A stretch of DNA of 64,000 nucleotides from Citrus sinensis (Eukaryota > Streptophyta > Magnoliopsida > Sapindales > Rutaceae): NCBI RefSeq assembly GCF_022201045.2, contig NC_068559.1, positions 1,922,001 to 1,986,000 of the forward strand, in the 5' to 3' direction. Every line of letters starts with the position of its first letter. Positions within the stretch are counted from its first letter, which is position 1. The notes beneath the pieces were generated by a model. The model was not told the DNA's origin and did no database searches. It was given only the letters and a program-made list of their open reading frames with translations. The position numbers and the translations under genes were made by a program. Shown piece after piece: positions 48,893 to 61,564 of this stretch.

Positions 48893-50878
48893 ATGAGTTC
48901 TATGACTTCAGTTGAAGCTAGAAGTTGCGCGTCTTCAGTATTCAGACTCCCTCTTGAAAATGAAGCAGTGTCGTTTTTGGAGAAAAAGAAATCCAAATGC
49001 CATCTCACGGTCTTCAAGAATCCCTTCAAGATGGGTAAAATTTATTGCCAGGTATCAGAGAATGGAATTGAAGGAAAGCCCACAAGCAGCAAAGTGTCAT
49101 TCAAAAGCAAGAACAGAATGGAGGAGTACAATACAGCCATGAAGAGAATGATGAGGAACCCTTATGAGTATCACCACGATCTTGGTTGGTCTCACTAACT
49201 TTCATTTCTTTGATATCTAGAAATTGTGGTCTTTTGTAATAATTGTGCAGATTTATGTTATGGGCATCATGTTAGATTCATTGCTTTAGCGAACTAGCTA
49301 TGATATAATATGTCATTTGGATGAGATTTTGTTTTGGAAGTTGATAGTTGGGTTAGCTAGAGATGATGGATAAAATGTTATCACACTACTTGTGAATCTG
49401 GATCTGTAAAGTGTACTTTTTGACCTTGGATTGCATCATGTGACTTACTTAACTTTATGATGAAGGGTGTTAAATTAATATTTTTAGTTAACCTTTTCAA
49501 ATGATTCTACTTTATTGTCCCCCCTTTTTTTTGTGATAATGCTGCATGGGGAGCTTATAATAAAACCTCTTGTGATGGTGTAAAAGATCTTGGGTTCAAA
49601 CCCACTCACATAGGTGCAACCGTAATTGGTGATTCCATCTTTATCGGTAATGACTGTCATTTTTCTTTTTTTTAAATCATAAGTCATACTTATAGAAGCA
49701 GCAAGCATTGCCATTTTGTTCTTTTCAAATTGAGGAACAATTCAAAAAATATATGATAAAAATATCCTCTTCTCTCATAGTAAATGCTTAAACCCTTCCA
49801 GAATTTGATATTAGCGGTACTGGGTTTTGCATATATTTTACATATACTTCAGGTACCTCCAGGGCACCTTTTCATGCTAGAGTACTTCCATTATAATTTT
49901 CTAGAGGGAAAATTAGAGATGTGAGATTTTTGGTTGCTTAAGTAATCTCATCTATTGTTTCATATTTTCAGGAATGAACTACACTCAGATAACTGATAAT
50001 TTGATCGTGGGCTCCCAACCTCAGAAACCCGAAGATATAGATCATCTGAAGCAGGAAGAGAGTGTGGCCTACATTCTTAACTTGCAACAGGACAAGGACA
50101 TTGAGTATTGGGGAATTGACCTAAAACCTATTGTGGAAAGATGTCAAGTGCTTGGAATTCGTCATATGAGAAGGCCTGTAAGCAAATTTTCTTCAATGCT
50201 TTATGGTTTTGATCAACAGTGGTAACTTTCAGGATCAACAACTAGTGTATTCTTTTAACATGTCAGGGCAATATAGGATATCAGGGCAATTTGGTGTTTT
50301 TGGTTATCTGTCTTAACATGTCTATGATTTATATTTGTAGGCAGCTGATTTTGATCCAGATTCCTTGAGAAGTCAATTGCCTAAAGCTGTTTCTTTGTTG
50401 GAATGGGCCATTTCCGAAGGGAAAGGAAAGGTGTATGTGCATTGTACTGCTGGATTGGGAAGAGCTCCTGCTGTTGCCATCGCTTACATGTTCTGGTTCT
50501 GTGGGATGAAGGTGAGTTCTAACTCCTTTACCTAATCATGCATATTGTTAGACAATGATTGTTCCATAGTTCTCTAAGTTTTACCGCTCAAAACCTGTGA
50601 GGCTACAACTGTTCTTTCCATTTTTCTCTTGTTTGTCCCCTCATCTTTGGCCATGGTAATTGTTATGTGGACAGTTGGATGCAGCATATGATATGCTAAC
50701 TTCAAGGAGACCTTGTGGGCCTAACAAAACAGCAATCCGTGGAGCTACTTACGATCTGGCTAAGGATGATCCGTGGAAAGAGCCCTTTGAAAATCTTCCA
50801 GAACATGCATTTGGGAATGTAGCAGATTGGGAGAGGAAATTGATTCAAGAGCGTGTCCGTTCCCTTCGTGGAACTTGA
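48893..50878 (+). CDS. LSF2: Phosphoglucan phosphatase LSF2 (LIKE SEX FOUR 2), plastid
   Basis: LSF2 is a dual-specificity-type phosphatase that removes C3 phosphate from starch glucans during night-time starch breakdown in plastids. Four exons join in frame: 48893-49184, 49972-50177, 50341-50511, 50675-50878, giving 290 residues (Arabidopsis protein about 282). Residues 1 to about 70 are rich in Ser, Lys and Arg, as in a transit peptide. The phosphatase domain follows: LGMNYTQITDNLIVGSQPQ, then the active-site loop HCTAGLGRAP with Cys201 and Arg207. The LSF2-type C-terminal extension (NKTAIRGATYDLAKDDPW, then ENLPEHAF) is complete. There is no carbohydrate-binding module, which separates LSF2 from SEX4. 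The start was chosen as the first in-frame ATG; it lies only 58 bases after the end of the Pack-MULE, so the present leader must be short or begin within the element. Confidence 0.95.
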
Positions 50879-53688
50879 GCATTTAGGTGAGCTTCTTTTG
50901 ATCAGTCTGATAATTAAAATTTTCACATTAGCAAGAATTCTGGTGGGTCACCACTCACCATAGCCTCAATGGGGAGTTCAATGCTAGCAGAACAATCCTT
51001 CTATTGTTGGGGCTAACACACATGTACTAAATGAAGTGTTTCAGATCTTGTTATCTCTGAAGTAATGTTGATACTAGCAGTTATGCTACTGGTTTCATAG
51101 TTAAATGAAGCAACTTTCTATAGCTAGCATTCATTTGTTTATTAGCATTTTGAAGCCATAGGCATGATTTACAGAAATTTCATCAAGATGAAGTCAATAG
51201 ATAGACCATCAAAGTGAAACCCAGGGCAAAGCAATGCCATGGCAGCGATCAAAGATAGAGATCAGATTCCCTACAGTCCCTCCCAACTGAAAAGTTGTAC
51301 TAATACAACTGTGTAGATAAAAGTATATAAGAGAATATAAAATACATGATGTTTTTGTAAGTACTCGAATGGGATTTTAAGAATCTGACTGGTGGTCTTC
51401 TGTACCTGAGCTGTTTATACAACTCTCATAATCTTCTTAAAATTAATTTCTTGGCAATTTCAATTTCTACGGCTGTTTCTTCTTTTTTTTTTTTTTTTTT
51501 CCCACCTCATTGGTATTCTCCAAGTAATTTCAGCTCTTTTTTGTACATTGTATGACAGATGAGGAAGTGTAAGTTAGCAGTACTCCTGATACTCTGTAAC
51601 CCTTTTGATGTCAAAAACTTTCATCAAGAAGACAACTCATTCTTGTCACAAAACAAATATTATTATTTGTTATTTAAGATTTCACATTGGGGCTAATGAA
51701 TTATCTTAAAATATAAATAATTATATTTATTTTAACAATATATTTGTACTTATTATAAAAATTTTAAATAAATCTTCATGTTAAATAGATTTTATAATTA
51801 TAATTAATAAAATGTATCTCATGCATTAATAATATTAAAATTATTGTGTATGATATTGAAATAACTTAAAACTTTTATATATTTATTTTAATATTATGTT
51901 TCTATTTACTACAAAATTTAGTTTAATAATATAGGATTGTATAGTATTAAAATATATTTTTAACTATTGAAATTATTTTAAAATGTATATATTATTTACA
52001 TTTATTTTGATATTATATTTTTATTTATTATAAAACATTGGAGTCATTTTTTTAGTTAATAAAGTGAAAGGGTATTATAGTTGAAAGGAGTCTGGGTATT
52101 TCTTAGTAAAAATTTAGAAGTTTACATGACCATTTTCTCAAACTACTTTTTCTCTTAAAAGTAAAAAAATGTAAAGAAAGAAGGACAAACATATTCAAAC
52201 ATACTTATTTAAATTTCAGATAAAAAAAAATGCTACTCTTACAATATTAAGATACAAAATTGGTATTTGAATTGACGTGATACGTTATGTGATTATACAA
52301 ACATACGCTTTATCAATATATAATAATACTAATCATAGATTTGAAAACTAGCATTCAACGCTTTATCAATATCCTGTTGGATTAATTAAATAATCATCTC
52401 TTTTAGGTCAAATCTTAAACAAACCATGAATTTTAGCTTCGATTTTACTTGATTTAATAGAACTTTGCTTGATGTCGATTTCACTTTCGTGTTCATAGTC
52501 TGTACATCGTATTTACTGCTAGAAAAATCAACAAATTTTCATTTTTAGTAGGATAACAAGAACTTTGAAATTAATAGGAAAATGAAAACAATTAATACAT
52601 CTCTAAATGTGAAAAAACCTCAAATTATCAAAATGAGAACAACGAAACCAACGCTTCTAAAGAGCTCTCTTTCTTTGATAGTGTACTAACAGCACATCTC
52701 CTGTTGCCTGAACCTTGGAATTTATCTCGTGTCTATCCAACTCCAAAATGCCATTTGCAGTCAGCATTCTGTTTTCCTTGTTCCTCTTTCACCGATATAA
52801 ATCGACATATGGGTATACAAGGAGTCTAGGGGTGATTCATATTTCAGTTCGGTTTAGGTTAACCCGAGCTGAACACCCACCCCTAATTACGAGGGGTCTA
52901 GAGGTGGGTAAATTTGGGTTCGGATTAGATTCAGATCAACCAGATCGGATTTCAGGTTAATCAAGTTGGAAAAATATATAACCCAAATTCAACCCAAACA
53001 TGTGATCCGATCCAAATATATTCAGATTAGATTAGATCAAAAATTTATGCTTGTTTTGTTTTTTATTTTTTCTGATTTTCGGATCGGATTTGATCTAATC
53101 GGATTAGCCAAAATCCAACCCGATCGAGTTAGAGCTTTCATCCAACACCAATCCAAACCTAAATTTTTTAGATTGGATCGGGTTGGGTTATTTGCCTACC
53201 CAAGGACCCAGGACACACTCAAAAACGTTAAAGCCCAATGTTAACATATGTCTTTCAGTTTAATTAATTGTGTCAATGTGTTGTGCAAGATAAACAAACT
53301 AATTATAAAGAGAAAAAAATTGCGTCAAAAGTAAAATTGATAACAATAATAATATTAATAACAAAAAGAAGCGGATAGTTTAGCATTAATTTTAATGGAC
53401 TCTAAACCAATTCAAAGGAGTTGTCAAATTGGTGAATGGTGATGATAGCCGTTCAAATTGCTCCATCTCAATATTATAGACACCTATATCGGCATGCTTA
53501 CTCCTATATTAATCCCAAAGGAGTATCATCAATGAAATATGGGCAAACTAACATATGTTAAAGGCAATTTCACAGAAGCACTAGAATTTTGGTCCGTGTT
53601 TGAAATTAATAGAAAAAGAGGTAAAATAATTTTGTTTGGAGTTACAAATGGTAAACTAGGGGCAATTTGGGATTACAGTGGCTAATGC
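50879..53688. other. Intergenic, downstream of LSF2
   Basis: The first few hundred bases are probably LSF2 3' UTR. 51660-52100 is extremely AT-rich. 52820-53220 contains many inverse GGATTAGATC / CCGATCCAA words and TAGGGGTG...CACCCCTA, suggestive of hAT-type debris, but no clean ends or target duplication were found. Confidence 0.4.
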
Positions 53689-53691
53689 TGT

Positions 53692-54092
53692 CACTATAAG
53701 AAAATCGATTATTACCGAGGGAAATTATCCATTGGTATTAGTATAAATCTCTTGGTAATATTGATTACCGAGGGATACTTTTATCTTTTCCAACAAATGT
53801 TTCCCTGGGTAATTAAATATATATATAATTTATACTTGCAAAAACTTATTTCCGAGGGAATACGGATTCGTTGCTTCTAAATTTGGCGCTTTCAACTCCT
53901 GCGCTAAATTATTCACTCTACCGAGGGATTTTATACTCTTTAGCGACTAATTATTTTCCCTCGGTAATATCATGTGGATTTTTCTATTTTTACCTACAAA
54001 CGATTAACATCTCTCACAAATACATTTTTTTCCTAGGGAATTTTAGTTCCCTCGGAAATAAATGGTGGAAAATACCCAATTTTATTGTAGTG
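53692..54092. mobile_element. CACTA-type MITE
   Basis: It begins CACTATAAGAAAATCG and ends with the inverse of CACTACAATAAAATTG. A 3-bp target duplication, tgt, flanks it (53689-53691 and 54093-54095), as expected for CACTA (En/Spm) elements. Subterminal ACCGAGGGA and its inverse TCCCTCGGT recur at least six times, like transposase-binding motifs. 401 bp, no transposase. Confidence 0.88.
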
Positions 54093-54095
54093 TGT

Positions 54096-55545
54096 GTAGA
54101 TGAAATAAGCTGCTAATTAAAAATGTTGCTTGATACCTGGTAAAATGTGTTGTCACGGTTGCTGGGAATTTCAAAAAAATAGAGTATATGCGTATAGTAA
54201 ATGTTATTACAGAAGTGCTATTTTATTATATAATGATAAAAATAAATATAAGTTTAAATTAGCTTTATTTTTAGGGTATGTTTAATAAATTATTTAAGAC
54301 ATGCCTTTTTTTTTAATATGTAAAATTACATAAAATAAAATAAAAACTCAATTAAATAAAATCTAATGAACTTCATAATCTGTTATAGAAAATATGATAA
54401 AAATTCATACTTATACATAATCCAAATAAAATCAAAAGTAATATGTATTATGTTTGAATTAAATTGATGCAATAATTTGATTATGACGGTAATATGATAT
54501 CTAATGATTTATATAGTAGGGTTCATGAAAAAATAATTTATTATTTTTTTGGTTAAAATACTAAGATTATAATAGGAACTTTAAAAAAGTGTGGTGACTT
54601 ATTTAATAAGTTGCTTATAAAAAGTAACCCCCAACTGCTTTTAAAAGCTGTTGTCAAAATGGAGAAAACTATGAAATAAGACACTTTTATAAAATTTACC
54701 AAATACTATTTCTGTCAAAAGTTATAAAATAAGCAACTTATTGAGTTTTAACGTTAATCACAAATAGGAACTAAGTGTATGTTTGGAATTGGTTTAGATT
54801 GTTAAATAATCAATTATTGTGAGAGCATTAGAGTCATCACAATATTATCATCAATTTTGACGCAAAATTTGAATAAATGCATAGACCTAAAAAAAGTATA
54901 TAAACTTGAAAAAAGTACACCAATAACTTTGCATGCACTCTTAAAAAATTAAAAAAAAAAAGAAAAAAAGTTTATTGGGATTTTTTTCTTAGGCACAGTA
55001 TGCCATGGCCCATGGCACGACACATGTAAGCACGCCACGTGTTCTGGACCAGGCCTAAGGAAAAAAAAAATTAGGCAAAACGCAACACAATACAAAACAC
55101 ATAGTAAGCACAAAACGGCACGACACGGGACAAGCACACATGGACCTTACTTTGTCGACTTGGCCATCAGCCATCTCTATGTATGCTGTTAAAATAAAAT
55201 GATATTAAGAGATGGTTAAGATATGTATTAAAGCAAATATTCTACAAATAGTGGTAAACTGGTAATAATTAGAGCAACACCTTCAAATTATATCGTGTAG
55301 GCTCTCACTACTATTATTATTATTTTTTATTGAGTGAGGAAAAACATAATGATAAATAAAAAAGTATTATCTAGCATTTTAATGAAGTCTAAACCAATTG
55401 ACATGACATGACTCGTCCAAGTGAGTAAAAGCTGAATAAACCATTCAAATTGCTTTCTTTATTCACAGAGACCTATAAATATGAAGACTCTAGTATCATC
55501 AATGAAATAATTGCAATTGTGCCTGAGGATGCTTAAGTACATCAT
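54096..55545. other. Repeat-rich intergenic DNA
   Basis: No gene. 54980-55140 holds a GC-richer stretch with inverse ATGCCATGGCCCATGGCA words and ACGACAC repeats, which looks like part of an old DNA transposon; its ends were not found. Confidence 0.35.
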
Positions 55546-55890
55546 GTTTTTCATGTTTCATTTCTCAAGAAGAAGATCGGCGATACGGTTAGCACCAGCT
55601 GCGAATTACCTATAATTTCAAATGACGGGGCAACTATGCTAGAACCTAAGGCCATATTAGAGTCACGTTGGGTCAAGTATGGAAAAAAATTTATTAAGGA
55701 GATTTTGGTTAAGTGGCAGAATCTACCATCTGAGGAGGCAATGTGGGAGAGCACTAAGATGTTAAAAAATCAGTTTCCGTTTGTGGACCTTAAAGACAAG
55801 TGTCCGCTGAAAGGGGGAAGTAATGATAAGTCCCCACGTAGGTCTTCATGTGTCAGCAGAAGAAATCGCAAGTGCATGGGTGAAGTATGA
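55546..55890 (+). pseudogene. Ty3/gypsy integrase C-terminal and chromodomain relic
   Basis: The frame reads VFHVSFLKKKIGD, then KAILESRWVKYGKKFIKE and ILVKWQNLPSEEAMWEST, ending in a Ser/Arg-rich tail. The HVS.L(K/R) motif and the VKW..LP.EEA.WE chromodomain core are diagnostic of plant chromovirus integrases. Only about 115 residues of the polyprotein end remain; reverse transcriptase and the rest of integrase are absent upstream. Confidence 0.85.
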
Positions 55891-57720
55891 GTGGGATGCT
55901 ACATGCAAGGCATAAATATCATTGGTAAGGAATTGACTTAGTCTCTCATTAGGGGCTTGGTCAATGGGTGATAACTCTATGAAATGAGAGTTATCATAAT
56001 ATTTTTAAACTTAAATCAATAATATTTTGAGAGTAAATGACATATTTTTATTGCATTTTAGTTTTATTTTGCATGAATAATTATTTTAGTTTATTTTTTA
56101 TAAATTGCATTGTTTTAATAATTTGTGTGCTTAAATCATATGTATAATTATAGGTGTCCGGAAGATCAAATTTCAAGGAAGGAATGCTGATGCAATAAGC
56201 TTGCAAAAGATGAAAAATAACTTGGCTACAAAAGAATTGAAACAAATCTGGAACAGTGCAGTTGCTGTAGCCGTTACTGTAGCAACCATTGCTGTAGCAA
56301 TCCTGGAACAATGACAGAGAAAATTCTGCGCGAGATATTTACAGAATTGCGAGCTACAGTTTCCTAATCTGATTTAGGCGCGCCCTAGGTTTCCGTTTAC
56401 CCTAATTTTTAGCTATAAATGAAGCACACATCATAAGGAATAAAAGGGGCCGTCACCCAAGGAGAAAAAACACAAAGAAACAAACGAAAAACAAGATTCA
56501 AGAGAGAGATTAAGGGCTGCATAAGAGGAAAAATTGTAGAGATCAATTGGGAGCTCAATCCTTCTTATCCTTCTCTTGTTTTTGTGTTTTCTATTTATTC
56601 ATGGGGATGTGTTTCATGGCCAAAACTTTATTATTTATTTTTCTTTTGCAAATCACGAACTAAATTTATTTGTAGTTGAGTGATAAACAATCTTGATGGT
56701 TTATTGACTGAAAATATGTGTTGCTGCACGTTTACTGTAGCATTTTGTTTTGATAACATTTATTTTTATTCATTATTTCGGCTGATCACCCATTTAATGA
56801 TACAAGTTAGGAGAGAGCCGCAAAAGAGTCTATTTTAGTGGAACATATCAGACAAATACTTGGTTTTAGATTGGGTTTCCTAGATTGAGTTTAACTTATC
56901 CCAAAAGGGTCATGCTTAATCTAAAATTATTGATGAACTAAACATAGAGATTTACCTTGTAGGGTAAATAGAACCTAAGCATGTAATGATATATCTTATG
57001 TTGGCATAACAATTGATCACTGTTAGGTTGCATATAGATATAAGATATCCAACATGCGACGACTGAGGATACATAAGGATTCTACCTAGTGCTGTAACAG
57101 ATGCTGCAGCAATTGAGCCAAATATTAAAAAAATAGTCAAAACCATTAAGAGAGTTTATTCACTCAACTACTCTATATTCCCATTGGTTTTATCCTTAAG
57201 TTTGACATGATAATTTACTTTGCTGCATTTTATTTATTGTTTTTTTTAATTAGTATATTAGTTTCATTAATTATTTTATTTTAATTTAGAATAAAATCTA
57301 CACTGTTAATATTGCTGTAGCAAGTCTAATAACATCAATTCATGTGAAGATGATCTTGAATACTCATCACTTTATTACTTATTGTGTACACTTGCATATT
57401 GACACTAATAGCATTTGTATTTATACCCAACAATGGGCACGTAATCAGCTTTGCATTTTTGCTTGAAGAATAAGTCAAGCTAGCTGCTGGACAATATTAT
57501 TTTGTTTTGTTTGTTGTTAATGCTCCTCTATTTAAGAACACTATTATGATATTGTTAGTAGTGTCCTTAGTTTGTGGAAGGGCTGTTAGTAATATGTCTA
57601 TATAGAGTTTAGTGCTTAGGTTGTAAGTAAAAGAAATTATCTAAACAAATGTGGTTTTACTCTCACCCTAAGAGAATGTTTAAATCAAATAGCATTTCAT
57701 TATTCCTAGGTGATCACAAA
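55891..57720. other. Probable retroelement-derived DNA, LTR-like
   Basis: Downstream of the chromodomain relic. It has a promoter-like TAGCTATAAATGAAG at about 56411 and the word CTGTAGCA or close variants scattered from 56260 to 57325. This may be long-terminal-repeat sequence, but I could not define two LTRs, a primer-binding site or a target duplication. Confidence 0.3.
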
Positions 57721-57830
57721 GTCATTCTAATTAGCTTAAGCATAAGCAGATACTTGTTTGCAAAGTCTATAAATTCCTTATAGCATATCCGCTCTTGTGC
57801 CTCTTCAACAATCAACTTTAATGATTGCTA
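57721..57830 (-). pseudogene. Relic of a BTB/POZ gene last exon
   Basis: It matches the minus-strand BTB gene exon at about 61590-61700: both contain AGCTTAAGCATAAGC and GATACTTGTTTGCAAAGT, then AGCATATCCGCTC and CTCTTCAACAAT. Several substitutions and later divergence break the frame. It is a 110-base piece of a decayed neighbour copy. Confidence 0.85.
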
Positions 57831-58492
57831 TGACTCCTAATCCAAACATGCTCAGTTTAAAATATGCCTCTTCAAAAATGCTCAGTTTAAAATATATTTG
57901 AGCAAAGTTATTATTGTTGTTTTAATCTAAGTGACAAGGGTTATTCGGAGAATGTCCAAGAAAATTTTTTATTTGACACTGAAAGTACTCATTTTAACAA
58001 TGTAATGTTAATAAATTGTTTCATATGCTCTATGAAGAACAATTTAGTCATTCTGTAACGTACAAATTAATTAAAAAATAATAGTCTTTGGTACTAAATT
58101 TTGAAGAAAAAAATTTACAGTTAGTATTTTAACATCTGGTGAGTTTTAAAACATGTGAGGAAAAATGGATAATCTTGCGCCAAACAAGAGGGAGGGTGTT
58201 AGTCATTTTCTCGTGCTGTTATTATTAATTACTGCCACCAAATTCCATGCAATTTAATAGAGAAATAAACCTGAAGGGTAATCTTGTAAGTTGAGATATG
58301 AATAATGTTTATTATTTATTCGTTGTGGAGAAACTGAGGCAGTCAGGTGCGAAGCAAACCGGAGGATCATATAGATTTGAGAGTTCATATCCCTTCTATA
58401 AACAACAGCCTCATCCGAGCTTGCTGTGTTGATAGAGGTAGAGAGAAAGCTGAGCAGATTACGTACGTACACATACACATAAACTAACCACC
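57831..58492. other. Intergenic, upstream of the bHLH-like gene
   Basis: AT-rich. It contains a second copy of CTCAGTTTAAAATAT near 57880 and the likely former promoter and leader of the bHLH-like gene. No gene seen. Confidence 0.35.
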
Positions 58493-59695
58493 GTGGTTTC
58501 TAGGGAGCACAAGAAAGCAGCAGCACTGCATGAGAAGCTGCAACTTCTTCGTTCAATTACTAACTCTCATGCTGTAAATTCCCTGTCCTTCTCTGAAGCC
58601 TTTACTTTATTGGCTTAGTCTCTTCTTAGTATTCATTACCCTATAGAATCTTTATATATACACGTACTCAATCGAATACAATTTTTCTTCTTCTCTTTCT
58701 TATTTCTTCGCTGGCCATTTTTGTGTCACGATTGCAAATCCTTAGTCAATTACTGGCCGTTCTTTTTCCAATTTGTTCTTCGCTGATTTTATTGTTGAAT
58801 TCTTCAAGATGAGATTGAATTTGACAAGCAGTACTACTTAATACAAAAAGTGCTCATAGAATTTAGAGATAGACAAGTCCTTTTTGTTGAGAGAAAATTT
58901 TCTATTATCACTTCGGTACTTTATTGACTTAAAAAAGAAAAAAATATTATCAGTTCTTTTTGCTTGTTGAATGTTTGTTTTATTACTATAAATAAATAAA
59001 TGTCAACAACACTGGTTAGATAAACAGAGAGAGACTGTAAAGGTACAATTTTTGGGTTCTAAATAATATCGAACTTGATTAATATTGAATTTGATTATGT
59101 TACTTATTCAATTTGTTCTACTGGCGGCTGAGCAAAACATCAATCATAGTGGACGCTTCAAATTACATTGAAGAGCTAAAACAGAAAGTAGAAAGATTGA
59201 ATCGAGACATGGAAAATGCTCAAACTTCGAGTGACCAAAATGCATTGCCCATCGTGAGCTCAATTCTTAATTTTTCTCAGATTGCAAATTTTATTTGGCA
59301 AAAGTTGTGTTAACGAAAGTGATTTTGTCGATATTTTTACCGCAAGTGACCGTAAAAACCCTACAAAAGGGCTTTATGATAAACGTATTTTCAAAGAAAA
59401 GTTGTCCGGGCCTGCTTGTATCAATACTTGGAAGCGCCTTTGAGGAGCTGGCGCTTAATGTGCTGGAAGCTAGGGTTTCTTGTACGGACACATTCAGTTT
59501 ACAAGCAATTGGAGGAAAAGTAAGAGAGTGCATATCGGTGATGACATATTTGATGTTTTATCTTTCATTGAATAATTTAAAACTTTTTGCATTTTTCAGA
59601 ATGAAGAACAAGGTGAGACCATTGATGCACATGTGGTGAAACAAGCTTTGTTGCAGGTTATTAGGAACTGGAGCGAGAGTAATGAACAAGTGTAA
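58493..59695 (+). pseudogene. bHLH-like/ACT regulator gene with lost start and splice sites
   Basis: Homology gives four exons, 58493-58573, 59128-59253, 59346-59519 and 59600-59695, which together would encode 158 residues: REHKKAAALHEKLQLLRSI, TSIIVDASNYIEELKQKVER, an ACT-like half (KTLQKGFMINVFSKKSCPG, LNVLEARVSCTDTFSLQA) and VVKQALLQVIRNW. This is the small SCREAM-like family of Arabidopsis At2g40435 and At3g56220. Three essential signals are changed: the expected start ATG is GTG (58493) and a TGA lies upstream in frame with no ATG between; the acceptor before exon 2 is GG (59126-59127), not AG; and the one before exon 3 is AA (59344-59345). Exon 3 also has a 3-base insertion. The last intron is normal. 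Non-AUG initiation in the good context ACCACCGTGG cannot rescue the splice defects. I call it a recent unprocessed pseudogene. Confidence 0.78.
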
Positions 59696-61564
59696 TCAAA
59701 TTCCTTCTGTTATAAATATAGTTTGCCGCTTAATAATTTCTTTTGGTTTACATTGTACCTTGTAGAGGTTGGCAATATTGTTAATTACCAAAAGGAATTG
59801 CTCTTACGTTAATTAAAAAAGTGGGTTGAATTTCTGATATCCAAATCAAATGTAAGTTTCAGAAAGTACTTATAACAACTCCTATGTTTGCCCAAGAAAA
59901 GGATGGAGGGGTGAAAAATCATAAGGTACGCTTGTGATCCATATTTGCTTCCATGCATGAATATGAATCATAAGATATACACTTACTATATAATGTCATA
60001 TATCATTGTCACTTCTTCGAGCGACAAACAATTTAATTATGACTGTCCAAACTATTTGAAATTAATTCTAAATCCATATACATGGTTAACTAATTTTGTA
60101 GTAGTTGTAGTATTATTAAGGTCCATTTGGGGTTATAGGTTAACTAATTAATGAAAGTCAAGATCATGCTTGATTATTGAGATTAAAAAGAGTAATTGTA
60201 GAGAGCCCATTTCAACACCGAATAAGAGTAAATAAAAGCTAAACTAATTATAAACTTACTTCAAATTTTAAATTAGTTACAAACTTACCTATAAAATTTA
60301 GCTTGGAGGGGGTGAGATGGGGTTGATTGGTGCCGTGATATATCATTTTTCGATTTCGAAGTATCTCTCCTTCAGCAAATTTGGTGCTCCTATGTCATAT
60401 GAGAGACAGAGAGTCATGTGAAAAAAAAAAAATATGTATGAAATGAAACGTGAAAAGAATATTTCTGGTGCCCCAATGAATGCAGTTGTAACTTAAATAG
60501 TTCATTTTTTTTTTTTTTGTTTTCTCGAGCCAAGTCTTCTTTATCATTTATCTTACGTACAGCTGATTAATCTCAACTTCAATTATGAATATAGGGTCGA
60601 CATATGAACGGTATGACAAAATTAACTTTTGTTTTCTCTTTGATTTAAATCTATCAGAAGATAAAATAATATGAAGATTATGAGCTGAACTTTTATAATT
60701 ACTGAAGTTGGGAAGCAATTCCAAGGAACATGCATGGGACGTTGTCACAATAGATTAAAAGGCAATATTTATGCCCACTAAAATAACCTTTTAATGTTAA
60801 TAGTAATAAACTACTTATTGATTGATTTGTTTATTAACTAATGTGTTTAATGATAGTTATTTATTAATTTTATCCTACTACTATATTTATATTTGTTGAA
60901 GTTATTTTAATAAAAAAATATAATAGTCATTTATAAAATTAAAGGGTTCAAGTGACCATTAATAAAACTAAAAGAATTTAAGAAAATTTAAAGGCATGGG
61001 CAGCTATTCCCCCAATTAATATTAATTTAAAATTTAAAATTAATATTTACCAATTACCTGCTATATTTTAATTAATTATTTAATTATCTATGATATTAAA
61101 TGAATGATTCCAATTCGAACTCTTAAATTCAAAGGTCTACACTCCACTATTAATACTGTAAAAAGCACATATATAGCATCATGAAAAAATCCCTAAAAAC
61201 GAACTACGTCTTCGTCTTTCTTACTAGTGCCGAACAGATCTAGTGCAACTATTGATCTATACATTCTTAAACTTTGCAACAACAGTCTGAAACAAAAGTA
61301 TTTATTAACACGAGAATGAAAAACGGAACAACTATTGATCTATACAACCACCACAAATTAAGATTTCAACGGAACAACTATCCCCACAACTAAAGAAGGA
61401 AAAACGACCATTCCGAGTCAAGAGATGGATGGAAACATAACATAACAGTCTGAAACATAAATATTTGTTAAATATGACCAAATCAAAAATAAAAGATAAC
61501 TTCATCGATCAGGTAATAACCCAAAATCTTACATTCTCCCAATTGATCAGACTCTGGAAACTCT
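59696..61564. other. Intergenic between bHLH-like relic and BTB gene
   Basis: AT-rich, with no supported gene. The two genes converge here, so both 3' UTRs lie at its ends. Confidence 0.4.

Noticed and set aside
52820..53220. Possible hAT element with TAGGGGTG ends
   Set aside because: Short inverse words exist (52827-52884), but no matching 8-bp flanks or consistent outer ends were found, so it is only described as debris.
55990..57440. Full LTR or solo LTR
   Set aside because: Neither a second copy nor TG...CA ends with a 5-bp duplication could be shown.
58493..58573. GTG as a true non-AUG start for the bHLH-like gene
   Set aside because: The context is good, but two splice acceptors are also lost, so one mutated gene explains everything more simply. 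Kept as a test in the findings.
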